From: Dimorphilus gyrociliatus
Lineage: Eukaryota > Annelida > Polychaeta > Dinophilidae
Reading direction: 5' to 3'
Assembly (NCBI GenBank): GCA_904063045.1
Contig: CAJFCJ010000011.1
Span: forward strand, 806,001 to 870,000
DNA: 64,000 nucleotides
Positions 14,714-25,543 of the stretch are shown piece by piece. Below the pieces are notes generated by a model that had not been told where the DNA came from, ran no database searches, and worked only from the letters and a program-made list of their open reading frames with translations. Numbering within the stretch: position 1 is the stretch's first letter; each line of letters starts with the position of its first letter. Position numbers and translations under genes: made by a program.

Positions 14714-16389
14714 TTAGAGTTCGTCTTTTTCACTTCGTCCTTCATATTCTCCTAAACTAATTACACCGTCTCTGTTTATGTCTTGTTTATGGAAGATATG
14801 AGAAACCATTGTATTTGGACCATCTTCTCCTCCTAACGATTTATCTTCAAAAAATTTAGCCATCTGTAAATTTAAGTTGTGTAATGCGAAAAATTTTATA
14901 AATGCGATATAAAAATATGATAAGTATAGACTTTCTCTTAGATACTACTAGATAGATTATTTCGGAAAATTAACAGGTTATTATATATTTTGTAAAGAAT
15001 AAGTAAAATCTAGAATTCCAGTGCCTAAGATATTTTCTTAAGCAAAGGTCTTGAAATAACCTCTAATAATATTATACTGTCACATAATTAAACGTTTGCT
15101 TAGCTTTTCAATTTTATAGGTATCTTTTTCAAAAGAAATATTTATTTGTTTGATTAATTTGTCTGTTTATCTTGTCTCTCTTTCCAATTGTTATATATCT
15201 CATCTTTTATTTTAGCATTTTCCCTCATTTTTGAAAAATTTTCGCCAGCTCTTCTGTATAGAAATGACATAAATTCGTCGTCTTTTATGTCATCTAAAAA
15301 TTCTTCCAAAGTAATAGCATTGTTGTTGTCTCTGTCTTCCAATTCGAAGAGGTTTTTAATAAACAACATCTGTTCGTCATTAGATCTTTCCTGGACACCA
15401 TGTTTTAGATCAACCCAATCGTGAAATGATTTCATCTGTTGGGAAATTTTGCTGATGTTTGACAAAAATTTCAAATTCCATGAACAAATATTTATAGCCA
15501 TAAATTACCTGTTTTTCACTTTTCTATTTGTTGTGCTAATTTATACTTAACAGACGTAATCAAAAAAGCCAAGCAAACACTAAGAAACAAAGTGATCAAA
15601 CCTCCTCTGGAGATATTTCATTATCTCCGTTTACATCAATTTCCCTAAATATGTCTCTTTCCTCCTGCTTCTCCAAAATTTCCAAAAGTGTAACCTCGAC
15701 TAATATGACGGAGTTTCCTGGTATGAGTTCTAAATTCGATATTTATCCGTTAATTATTGATACTTTAAAAAACTTGCTCTAAAACCCACCAGATTCTTCT
15801 TTTCCGTAAGCGAGATGTGGAGGAATTTTTAGTTTTTTTTTTTCGCCGACACACATTCCTTCCATTCCTAGATTTTATTTGAAACAGAAAATAGTAGAGT
15901 AAATTAACCTTAACACAAATATTTCCCATAAGCAGTGATTTTTTTTAGAAAAGCGAGAAAAATAAAATGTTCTTTATATAAATTTATACCTCGTGTCCAT
16001 CCCTCTAAAATATTTGATACGCCTAATCGAAGACGTAATGGGGTTTTCCTATCGTAACTGAAAAATAAAAAGAAAGAAATGTATTTTGTTTATTTCAAGT
16101 AAAAGCTGTACGCTCTTATTTTTTCTTACCTCGAGTCAACGATGATTCCATCTTGCAATTTTACTTCATAGTCTATTAAAATCTCGTCTCCCAGGTCGCT
16201 TTTACTTTCGCAGTTTTCATTGCCTGAAGTACTAATTTCTTCCAGCTCCGGTAGATTTTCATCTGTATCATCGTATATAGGTCTTTCGATAGGTCCTAAT
16301 GGTACTTTTCCAGGTTTAGGGGGGGGTATCTCTTGTAGAATAACATAATTTATTAAGAAGAGGGACAAAAAGTATGTCAAATAGTTCAT
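14714..16389 (-). CDS. ER FKBP-type prolyl isomerase with EF-hands, KDEL isoform (FKBP14-like)
   Basis: A secretory-pathway peptidyl-prolyl isomerase of the FKBP14/FKBP7 type, which helps fold collagens and other ER clients. Exons: 16389-16130, 16057-15990, 15867-15790, 15717-15602, 14863-14714; 672 nt, 223 aa, very near human FKBP14 (211). A signal peptide (LTYFLSLFLINYVILQ) and an acidic Pro-rich linker precede the FKBP domain (~70-155: LIDYEVKLQDG, ILEGWTRGMEGMCVGEKKK, KIPPHLAYGKE, VEVTLLEI). EF-hand 1 has the loop DVNGDNEISPEE; EF-hand 2 in the last exon has DINRDGVISLGE; the protein ends in KDEL. An alternative last exon at 15154-15435 is entered separately. Confidence 0.93.
15154..15435 (-). 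CDS. Alternative last exon of the FKBP gene, no ER-retention signal
   Basis: Lies between FKBP exon 4 and the KDEL exon. It begins after a good acceptor (CCCAACAG|ATG) in the same phase 0 as the KDEL exon, so splicing from the shared donor at 15602 gives an in-frame 267-aa protein (804 nt). It encodes its own second EF-hand with loop DRDNNNAITLEE, then a basic helical tail ending KERQDKQTN and a stop. There is no KDEL. A minus-strand AATAAA (15146-15141) follows the stop by 7 bp. I see no convincing donor inside it, so it reads as a mutually exclusive terminal exon rather than a cassette. Its EF-hand resembles that of the KDEL exon, which suggests exon duplication. The alternative is a decayed or unused exon, but it is open for 93 codons. 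Confidence 0.7.
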   Translation of the reverse strand: MKSFHDWVDLKHGVQERSNDEQMLFIKNLFELEDRDNNNAITLEEFLDDIKDDEFMSFLYRRAGENFSKMRENAKIKDEIYNNWKERQDKQTN

Positions 16390-17040
16390 CTTGTCCGAAG
16401 AAAATGAATAAGGTGAAGATTTGTCCGTTCAATGAAATAACTACACGTGTCAAGCATCTAAGGGAAGGAACATATGGGAAACGGAATGAAAGAACTTAAC
16501 GAATGCACTTTCAGACATGCGCACTAGCAATCAAAATCAAATCAAATTTGAAACAAAATGTATTGATACTTTTTAGTTACAAATTTAAATATGAAATTTC
16601 TCTCAAAAATAAGTTTTCATGGACTTTGGGAAAATGTATAAAATTTTTCCAATAATTCTAAATATATAATGCTTACCTAGTTAGCTCATGTTAAAAAAGT
16701 TAATTTAAAAAATTATGCTTGTTGAAAATTACTCTAATTTTCTTAACAAAAAGAGCCAAGTTAATATGTTGTAATTGTCTCTATAGTTTATTGAACAGCA
16801 GCATTATATGCTTAAGCAAATATTTTTTAAAAAGGAGCTATAGAATATAATTCATTTACTATTTCTTTGAAGTTCTTGAAGGGGAAAGTAGGCTAAATTC
16901 CGACGCTCATCACGATATTGAACTATACATTGTAAGCATGACATAGCAAAAAGTTGTCATTGAATTCGCCACTGAGATACAATAGCAGGTGTCGCCACTT
17001 TTGGTGTTAAATTTAGTTCATTAGCTCCTGTTCAGGAAAC
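16390..17040. promoter_or_regulatory. Divergent intergenic region between FKBP and the copper-domain/DOMON gene
   Basis: 650 bp separate the two divergent start codons, so it must carry both promoters. AT-rich; no specific element recognised. Confidence 0.4.
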
Positions 17041-20000
17041 ATGAGCTACAAAATTCGTGTTTGCCTACTTGTGTTTACGATTTTATATGGAAGATTAACT
17101 TTAGCTCACGTCCGCTTAACTTTTCCGCCGGCTCGGAAATACGATTGGGACTTTTTAGACAATGTTAGGACTAGCCATCCTTGTGGAGTTCCCCAAGGTA
17201 TACGCCTTAACAGTTATAGTCAATTTTAACAATATGTAACGTGTTTTATATTCAAAATAATAATTCTAAATTTAGCAAAAGACTCTTTGAGTCTTTTTAT
17301 TATTAAAAATATTTATTTTTTTTTTATTAAAACTTTTTTTGTTTTGTCTGAAAAAGGGGGCGAAATGTTATAGGGCGTATTTCATTGAGTGCCTAATATA
17401 AATATATAAAAATTTCAATATAGGTTTTGGCCCGTTCACCGAATTGGTAGAAGAATCTAGATTGAATGTAACATGGCATCTAGCATACGCTCACAGGGTG
17501 AGTCTTTAAAATAATGTGTATATAGTATTTTACTAAATTTTGTCTTAGTGAAGTTTCATTTATACTATTTTCTCCTGTTTTAAAATACATAGGGAGGTTA
17601 TCGATTACAAATCCTAGAGGGTTCATCTACAAGGTATACTCTAACCAATCCAGACAAGTTTGAAGGTCTAACTGATGGAACGTAAGCAGGAGCAAAAAAA
17701 TTAATAATTAAAATTTAATTCAATCTTAAATATTTTTCAGTCGCCAATTTCATACCATTCAGCTTCCTAAAGGCTATACTTGTGAAAGATGTACTATTCG
17801 TTTACTTCGACAGGCCACCGAATGGTCTGGTGGATACTTGTTTTGGAGTTGTGCCGATGTCAAAATATTGCCCAAATTATCAACAGCACCAAAATGCCCT
17901 AAGCGTTTATTGAATACAAACAACATAGAAAATTCATGCGCAGCAAAATGCGCATCTGGAGTATGCCAAGAAAACAATCCACCCGAAATTTGCCTTGTTG
18001 GCAAGGTCTCAGACTGCGGTGGGGAAACTAGAGGTAAATGTGAAAGAGTAGCCTCTTTCACCAAACCATGGAATCGCTGTTTCTGTACTCCTGGATATAT
18101 GGGAGAGAAATGTGAAAAAGGTATACTATTATTATTTTATTATTTTACAATTTTTAAATGATATCTCATTCTAGAATCCAGCATTAAAGATAAACAAGAT
18201 ATTATGCTTGGAAAAATGAATAAACAAGTCGTCGTCAAAGATAAATTTAATGTATATTATCGTTTAATACAGGTAGTCATGCTAATTTCTCGCAATAAGC
18301 TATAACATTCTTAGAATTCATTTTTAGGATATAAACGAACTGGAAGTTGTTCTAAAAGTAAAGAGTACATCATGGGTGGCAATCGGGTGGAGGCCTTCAA
18401 GTATATATTACATATTTTTAATACATATTTTTAATACTGATCTTGTCATCCTAACAATTCTTTGTAGAAACAAGAAATACATGCAGAGCTTTTCCTAAAC
18501 TTGCAACCAGTCAAGGAAAGCCAGAAGGAACTGCTGAACCAGAGGGTGAAGGGAAACCTGAAGGAACTGCTGAACCAGAGGGTGAAGGGAAACCTGAAGG
18601 AACTGCTAAACCAGAGGGTGAAGGAAAACCAGAAGGTGAAGGGAAACCTGAAGGAACTGCTAAACCAGAGGGTGAAGGGAAACCTGAAGGAACTGCTGAA
18701 CCAGAGGGTGAAGGAAAACCTGAAGGTGAAGGGAAACCTGAAGGAACTGCTAAACCAGAAGGTGAAGGGAAACCTGAAGGAACTGCTAAACCAGAGGGTG
18801 AAGGAAAACCAGAAGGTGAAGGGAAACCTGAAGGAACTGCTAAACCAGAGGGTGAAGGGAAACCTGAAGGAACTGCTGAACCAGAGGGTGAAGGAAAACC
18901 TGAAGGTGAAGGGAAACCTGAAGGAACTGCTAAACCAGAGGGTGAAGGAAAACCAGAAGGTGAAGGGAAACCTGAAGGAACTGCTAAACCAGAGGGTGAA
19001 GGGAAACCTGAAGGAACTGCTAAACCAGAGGGTGAAGGGAAACCTGAAGGAACTGCTGAACCAGAGGGTGAAGGGAAACCTGAAGGAACTGCTGAACCAG
19101 AGGGTGAAGGAAAACCTGAAGGTGAAGGGAAACCTGAAGGAACTGCTGAACCAGAGGGTGAAGGGAAACCTGAAGGAACTGCTAAACCAGAGGGTGAAGG
19201 GAAACCTGAAGGAACTGCTGAACCAGAGGGTGAAGGAAAACCTGAAGGTGAAGGGAAACCTGAAGGAACTGCTGAACCAGAGGGTGAAGGAAAACCAGAA
19301 GGTGAAGGGAAACCTGAAGGAACTGCTAAACCAGAGGGTGAAGGGAAACCTGAAGGAACTGCTAAACCAGAGGGTGAAGGAAAACCAGAAGGTGAAGGGA
19401 AACCTGAAGGAACTGCTAAACCAGAGGGTGAAGGGAAACCTGAAGGAACTGCTGAACCAGAGGGTGAAGGAAAACCTGAAGGTGAAGGGAAACCTGAAGG
19501 AACTGCTAAACCAGAGGGTGAAGGAAAACCAGAAGGTGAAGGGAAACCTGAAGGAACTGCTAAACCAGAGGGTGAAGGGAAACCTGAAGGAACTGCTGAA
19601 CCAGAGGGTGAAGGAAAACCAGAAGGTGAAGGGAAACCTGAAGGAACTGCTGAACCAGAAGGTGAAGGAAAACCTGAAGGCGAGGGAAAACCAGAAGGAA
19701 CTGCTGAACCTGAAGGAGAGCCAGAAGGTGGGGGAGAGTTTCACCCGATGGACTGCACTGATATTGTCATCGGTTCTGCTCGAGGTATATACTCAAACAT
19801 TGGTGACTACTATACGAGAGATAGATCTACCCCTCAAAGAGATAGGTTTTATGGTGGGGAAGATTCTCTAACTGCAGCTTTTGGCTACGAAGAAAATGGA
19901 GAAACCCTAATTGCCTTTAGAAGGAAACTTGACACCAAAGATCCTGCTGACCATGCAATTACCGAAGGCTTCATGCATGCTATATTTGCGAGAGGACAAG

Positions 20001-21772
20001 AGCATGGAAAATATATACATCGTCCGGCTTCGAGCTTAGAAGCAAATAGAGCTCAGGATAAAATGTTTTATCGTAAAGATGAAGTCAAATATCACGGACA
20101 CGGTGATCAGAGAGTAATTAGAAACATTAATTTCTTGGAAAAAAAAGATCTAAAAGAGGACGGATTTTGTTTTGGGGAGAGAAGGTTTCCAGTCAATTGT
20201 GATGAAAATTGTGACTACCATGCTAGCTGGATATACAATGAGAGCACTGATATAATCAGTTTCACAATTATAACAAGACAAGCTCCTAACACTTGGACTG
20301 CTGTTGGTTTTGCTGTAGGCGAAGTTATGGAAAACGTTGATGTTGTCATCGGAAATGCAGAAAGTGGTACAGTTTGGGATGCTTATATTGATGGTAGATA
20401 TAGCGCTCCAGTTCGGGATGAAATACAAAACATTAGGAATACTTCTATATCTCGAATAGACGGTGTAACGACCATGCGTTTTGAAAGGCCTAGGATCTCT
20501 TCAAATGAAAAATTTACTTTTTCTGATACTCAATGTCTTAATTTTTTCTTTCCCGTCTCTCCAGGTTCTTTTGATACTAAAAGTCAGATAATGCAGAGAC
20601 ATATTGCAACACCAATTATACAAAACAATATTTGTGTGGGAAAATGTACACCTGGAACAACTGCTAAACCAGAAGATGAAGGAACTGCTGAACCTGAAGG
20701 AACTGCTGAACCTGAAGGAACTGATAAACCTGAAGGAACTACTAAACCAGATGGTGAAAGAGGACCAAATATCACAGCAACAATTAGAATAACATCACTG
20801 CCATGGTCACCAGATCTGAAGAATAAGGAAAGCCCTATCAGAAAGAAGACAGATAAACTTTTGAGCAAAGAACTTATGGCAGTTTTGAAAGAATCAGTGA
20901 AAAAAATAATAATAACAGACTATAATATTGGAAGTGTAATTGCTTCCACTGTTCTAGTTCTTAATAAAAAAGATTCTAATAACAAACAAACGGTAATTAA
21001 CAAGCTTAAACATCAAATTGACAGAGGAATTTTGGGAAACTTCACAGTCGATAAAGATTATCCACTCATTGACAATCAAAGTGAAAAAACTTCAGGTGAG
21101 ATTTTTAGGTTAGCAGAATTAAATAAAAATTTTCATTTATAGTTAACGACGACGGCTTATCGGAGGAAGATAAAATTATTATTTCTGTTGTCGTATCTGC
21201 TCTTCTTATGCTGTTGATATTTATTATACCGTTGACTATCTGTAAAATAAAGAATAAGAAAATCCCTATCGACAGTCAGGATAAGAAAAAAGTAAAACAT
21301 TATATAAATAAGTTAAAATTCTAAATTTTAAACGTTTTAGATATTTGATGATTTTGCTGATAATCGTGTACAACCAAATGAGTCAAGTGATATTCAAACA
21401 AAAATTGATAAACATGAAAATTTAGGTACAGGTGAAAATGGATATTCAACCTTCGTTTCTTCTTCAGATGAAAAACCTAACAAAGTCCAGTCATCAACTA
21501 TCCAATTATCAAGCCGGAATAATATCGACGAAGCTGGGAAGGACAAAGTCACTGATCCAATTTTGAAACCGTTTCAACCTGTATCGTATCAGCCTCCTTT
21601 TTATAATGGAAGCAACTCTCAAAGTTTAACGAAAACAATAAATACAACCCCACACAACTTTAATGACAGTAACACCTTGCCTAAAAAATCCTCTGATGAC
21701 GGCACAATCTACGAAAGCACTGTTTCACATTCTGATCAACCAAAAATATCTAAAATTCGAGTTGGAAAATAA
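17041..21772 (+). CDS. Large type I surface protein: BIM1/LPMO-like copper domain, EGF-like, two DOMON domains, SEA, transmembrane helix
   Basis: Exons: 17041-17197, 17424-17497, 17593-17681, 17741-18120, 18175-18272, 18328-18400, 18468-21095, 21143-21291, 21341-21772; 4080 nt, 1359 aa. A signal peptide should be cut after TLA (residue 22), leaving His23 as the new N terminus (HVRLTFPP), as in histidine-brace copper proteins of the LPMO/X325/BIM1 fold. WHLAYAHRGGY supplies further His, and LFWSCADVKI ends the domain (~150). An EGF-like segment follows (CGGETRGKCE...CFCTPGYMGEKCEK). DOMON 1 starts at WVAIGWRPS, is interrupted by a Pro-Glu-Gly repeat (~306-713), and resumes at HPMDCTDIVIGSARG. 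DOMON 2 is ~855-1020 (TAVGFAVGEVMENVDVVIG). Then come a short second repeat, an SEA-like domain (~1056-1160, with IGSVIAS), a TM helix (SVVVSALLMLLIFIIPLTI) and a ~155-aa Ser/Lys-rich tail. Function is unknown; redox or adhesion are inferences. Confidence 0.8.
18515..19735 (+). repeat. In-frame minisatellite coding Pro-Glu-Gly repeats
   Basis: About 27 copies of a 36-bp unit coding KPEGTAEPEGEG or KPEGTAKPEGEG, interspersed with 18-bp half units coding KPEGEG. All periods are multiples of three, so the reading frame is kept. Copies differ only by A/G changes (GAA/AAA codons for Glu/Lys) and CCA/CCT codons, suggesting recent expansion by slippage or unequal exchange. The same periodicity leaves the antisense strand and another forward frame open over more than 1.2 kb. 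Confidence 0.97.
20659..20760 (+). repeat. Short second Pro-Glu-Gly-Thr repeat
   Basis: A degenerate run of 15-bp units coding EPEGT / KPEGT between DOMON 2 and the SEA-like domain, of the same composition as the long array upstream. Confidence 0.85.
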
Positions 21773-22131
21773 AATGGCGAACTTTCGAATTTGAAATTGT
21801 TTTATCTCCATAGAGGACAACTCGAAACAAAGCAATTTTTAATATTATTGTCTTCAATTTTAGTTATTATTTTATCATACTTATAAGACTTGTTTCTTTT
21901 AACGATTATTTTTTGACATTATGAAAGTACTCAAACGGATCTTTGCAATTGAATTTTTCTTGCCTCTGTACAAATGTTTGTAGTCTTAAATACTCAGTCT
22001 ATTTGTTTTCAAGAACTTTTGACGAAAGACTTAAGAATGAAATCTGTATGATTACACATGATAAGTGGAATTTATATTGGCATATTATGATTACTTTCTA
22101 GAATTATGTTGTGCCAAAGTGTTCGTGAGAA

Positions 22132-22137
22132 AATAAA
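22132..22137 (+). terminator. Poly(A) signal of the DOMON gene
   Basis: AATAAA about 360 bp after the stop codon at 21772, the first hexamer on this strand. Confidence 0.5.
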
Positions 22138-22706
22138 AGTTTTGCATTGCAACTTGAACTAATTAATAACCGTTTGCGTTTTTTATGAAAGGTCTCGTTG
22201 AAAAATTTCAAAACATTCTTGATTAAAAGTAATAAAATTCTATAAAATACATTGTACAGAGTTCATAACGAATAAAATAAAACCCCTATCAAGAAGCGGA
22301 GGGAATTACAAAGCTAAAGAAACTAACACTTAGAAGATTAATAAAGAGACGGTTAGTTTCAAAAAGAGTATTTTAACATCTCTTATTTCCAATTTATTCT
22401 AAAAATTTGACATTTTTTGACAAACCGGACATAAGCTAGGATAGTCAAATATGATATAGCGACATCTAGTGGCAATTAGCTTTTTAGTTACCGGTTTACT
22501 CTTCGCCTAGGATATCTCATAAAGATAATAAAATATAAATTCATTTTCTGAATTTGACAGCAAAAAAATATATAACAGACTTCAACGTAATTCTACTTGT
22601 TTGATTATTGACCGTAATGCTTTAAAATAAAATATAAATTTATTATCGCTCATTTCACAAATTTGATATTTGTAAGATTTACAGTGAAGATCTTAAAAAG
22701 TCCACG
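22138..22706. other. Intergenic: DOMON-gene 3' end to INTS15
   Basis: AT-rich spacer of about 570 bp holding the INTS15 upstream region; nothing else recognised. Confidence 0.4.
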
Positions 22707-24031
22707 ATGTCTGGAACTCTTGCATGCCTAGAACATTTAACTTTTCCTCACTCGATGCAAACCGCACTACAGCATATGGAAGAGTGGCTTTCTAACGGTC
22801 GTGTCCCAGGTATCAACATTTCATCTGAAGAATTTATGAAACAAATCTGTGATGATTACGTTTTTTCGACGAAGTCAAAGAAAAATCCGAAAGTAAACTA
22901 CAGGTGTATGTGAATTTCAGATAGAGCTGATTTTGAATTTTTTTATACAGAGCCAGTTAACAGGGTTACAGGAGCTGTTTCTAGTTACTAAACTAGCCAA
23001 AGCATTTTCAAAAAGAGGATCTCATGAGAGTATACGTCAAGAACTCTTTTGGACTCTTTTCCCTCCCAGTCACATGACCCCTCAGAGGCAACAGGTTTTA
23101 ACGAAAGTAATTGGAATTGGCATTGCAGAAAAAGTTGTTGAGGTTCTTGAATTCGGTGCTCGATTCATCAACGCTTCCGGCCCAACCTCGCCGTCATCAC
23201 AATATATAATACAGCATACAATCGATGATTACGTAAATTTGTTCCCTAATAATCCCTCGTTGCAGAATATACATTACGAATCAGAGTTATTTACTTGTTC
23301 CTTTCTATGTACCTGCTCTCAAATTCTTAAACCACCAAGAAAAATAGAAAAAAATTTTGACATTGAAAAGAAAGAATTAACTTTGGATATTCTTAAAATT
23401 ACATCTAATTGGTTGTACTCAAAGCCAACTATTGGAATAGCTAGCTTGCCAAAGCAAGAGGGAGCTTTACTGCCCCCTGATCCTAATTGCAAGTCTCCGA
23501 CCCCTGTTGTTGGATTAATTATGTGGATATGCAAAGCTGCTTTAATTTGCTATCCACAACAACTTTCGAATGAATGGAAAAAGTATTATTCAAGATTACG
23601 TAAGGGTATATGTGGCTGCCTTTGGGAATTTAAAAAATTAAAAGGATCAGAACAAGCTCCTCTGATTGCAAATACAGATGTCATTCATATGGCTAAAGAT
23701 CTTAGTAAAATGTGTAATGAGCTACAATTGCGGAACGAATGCATTGTAATTGAGACCGTGGATGTATTTTTGGATTTTCTAGATGTTGCAATAGGATCGT
23801 TAACAGTTCGAGCTTCGCCGAGTATAAATTCTAGTCTTTTGTATATAATACAAATTCTGTTAAATTATTTTATTTACAGATGAGATTCGAGAAGTGCTTC
23901 AAAGTTTGCCCTCGACAATATCAGTAAAAAAGTCAAGTATCAAACTATTACCGAAAGATATGTACTTTAAATCGGCTGGCCTTGGTGATGATAGCGAAGA
24001 AGAATTGGAAGAGCAAATGGATTATTATTGA
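22707..24031 (+). CDS. INTS15: Integrator complex subunit 15 (INTS15/C7orf26 family)
   Basis: A recently recognised subunit of Integrator, which cleaves snRNA and paused RNA polymerase II transcripts in the nucleus. Exons: 22707-22892, 22951-23821, 23880-24031; 402 aa, against about 450 in human. The helical body matches the family in order: QELFLVTKLAKAFSK with RQELFWTLFPP (human QELQLLEIM with RQIIFSSLFSP), DDYVNLFPN (human DDYCCLVPG), WLYSKP near the human IFEDPR, and the hallmark TPVVGLIMWICKAAL (human TPLVGLIRWCVKAPL). It ends in EIREVLQSLPSTI, corresponding to DDLRTLCSRLP. The long His/Pro tail of the vertebrate protein is missing and an acidic end (DDSEEELEEQMDYY) takes its place. AATAAA at 24042-24047. 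Identity rests on remembered family sequence. Confidence 0.8.
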
Positions 24032-24041
24032 TATACAGTGA

Positions 24042-24047
24042 AATAAA
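24042..24047 (+). terminator. Poly(A) signal of INTS15
   Basis: AATAAA 11 bp after the stop codon. Confidence 0.6.
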
Positions 24048-24546
24048 CTTTTATAATTTTATTCAATGACAATACTGATACTGTTCGTAAACTTTTTAAA
24101 CATTTTAGAAAATGTCTTACACGATTGCTGTCCGTAGAAATTATTACAACCATAGAATATTTAGCATTATCCACGAAAAGAAATGATTAAAATATTCTAA
24201 TTGAAGAAATAAAGTTCACTATTTATTAAAATTAAACAAGCTACCTCTAACTAATCTTTTATCATTTTATTAATAAATAAAGATTAGCTTCGAAAAAATC
24301 AAATCTTGTGTCTTACATCAATTCTTTCACAGTCATTAAATTAAGTGTAATAATTTTTGTTACGTAAAACGACTAAAAGAAATCTTAAAATACCTGCTCA
24401 ACAATAAAGACGCCGAATTGCAATTTTTTAGTATAATGTTATCAGTACTCACAGATGGCGCACTTAACAGTAAACAAGGACGATATGTCTCATTTGTTAT
24501 TAGTGTATTGTGTCCTTGTGCTAAGGTTAAAGAAAATATCAAAAGA
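24048..24546. other. Intergenic: INTS15 3' end to universal stress protein gene
   Basis: About 500 bp, AT-rich. An open frame from 24418 runs into the stress-protein gene but has no similarity before the ATG at 24547. Confidence 0.4.
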
Positions 24547-25143
24547 ATGGTTAAGGTATTGGTAGCCGTCGACGACAGCGAGACTTCCTTGAAAGCTTTT
24601 CATTGTAAGACAACATAATAATTATTTATTGTGAATTATTGAATACTTTTATTCCTAGTCTATTTTGAAACTGCACACAAGCCAGATAATGAAGTTTTGT
24701 TTGTCCATGGAATGGAGTATCCATATATCGGCGGTGGTTTTCGTTAGTATAATTTTAAAAAAATACCTCTCTATAAGCTGAACTTTTTAATTAGCTGTCA
24801 GGGAGGAAATCGTTGAAAACATTTTAAAAGAGACAAGGCTGAGCCATAAATCAGTAGAAGAGAGATATAAAAAGATTATCGAAGATAATGAGGCAAGTAA
24901 TCTAATATTTTTAACGAATACTATCTTTATAAAGTGCGGCCTATTTAGATTAAAGGACGATTTGTCAGTGAATTTTGCCCAAGATCAGGAGAATTTATTG
25001 TGAGTATAGCAGAGAAAGAAGATGCGAGCTTAATAGTGATGGGTACACGAGGTATGGGTAAACTTCGTAGAACCATACTTGGATCAGTATCGGATTACGT
25101 CCTTCATCACGCCAAGTGTCCAGTCATAATCGCTCGCCGTTAG
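24547..25143 (+). CDS. Universal stress protein (UspA family)
   Basis: A small single-domain nucleotide-binding protein of the UspA superfamily, known from bacteria, plants and many invertebrates but not vertebrates. Exons: 24547-24604, 24659-24742, 24795-24892, 24949-25143; 144 aa. Strand 1 is [11 protein letters not shown], followed by [11 protein letters not shown]. The ATP-binding signature is complete at the C terminus: [20 protein letters not shown] with [17 protein letters not shown], i.e. G-2x-G-9x-G(S/T). The third intron (24893-24948) starts with GCAAGT rather than GT; using the neighbouring GT four bases later puts a stop at the start of exon 4, whereas GC-AG keeps the frame. The start was set at MVKVLV because the family begins there; an in-frame ATG also exists at 24436. 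AATAAA at 25351-25356. The physiological role is unknown. Confidence 0.92.
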
Positions 25144-25350
25144 ACTGGTCTATGATAATCAATTTTATAGTAAAGCAGATTAGCTTGGTTGTTCTTCAAG
25201 CAATCAGATACATTAGTTAGGGAATTATTACTATCCCAGTTTAGTTGCTGTTTTCTTTATATTAAACAACAAGGTATTTCAAATATACACTTTATATAAA
25301 CCATATACGCAAAAATATTCCATAAAAAAGTGTACTGTTTTTAAAACGTC

Positions 25351-25356
25351 AATAAA
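25351..25356 (+). terminator. Poly(A) signal of the universal stress protein gene
   Basis: AATAAA about 210 bp after the stop; the convergent PHF12-like gene ends at 25544. Confidence 0.5.
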
Positions 25357-25543
25357 TCTTAAGCAGTTTTAATGATAGATATTCCATGTTTTCTTTCAAA
25401 CAACATATCTTTCTTGTCCTAATTAATTTCGCACACTTAACCGTCAAAAAGTTGTCAACAAGATTGTTTAATTTCTAAGGATAAAGAAAAGCTTTTCAGG
25501 CGGACGGAAAATAGATTCTTTCAGTTAAAAAATTAGAACGAGC

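Noticed and set aside
18515-19735. CRISPR-like array
   Set aside because: Direct tandem units without unique spacers, in an animal coding exon.
18446-19744. Long antisense open frame (432 codons, Phe/Ser/Leu-rich) over the minisatellite
   Set aside because: An artefact of repeat units that are multiples of three; the frame coding Pro-Glu-Gly joins both flanking DOMON halves and valid splice phases.
18501-19871. 456-codon plus-strand frame coding Lys/Leu/Asn repeats
   Set aside because: Same periodicity artefact; it loses the conserved DOMON sequence that resumes at 19745 in the other frame.
22707-24031. Hyccin (FAM126) as identity of this gene
   Set aside because: The order of motifs, especially PVVGLIMWICKAA and the RQELFWTLF block, follows INTS15; hyccin blocks are absent.
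24418-24546. N-terminal extension of the universal stress protein
   Set aside because: The extension has no family similarity and the domain begins at MVKVLV, the usual start.
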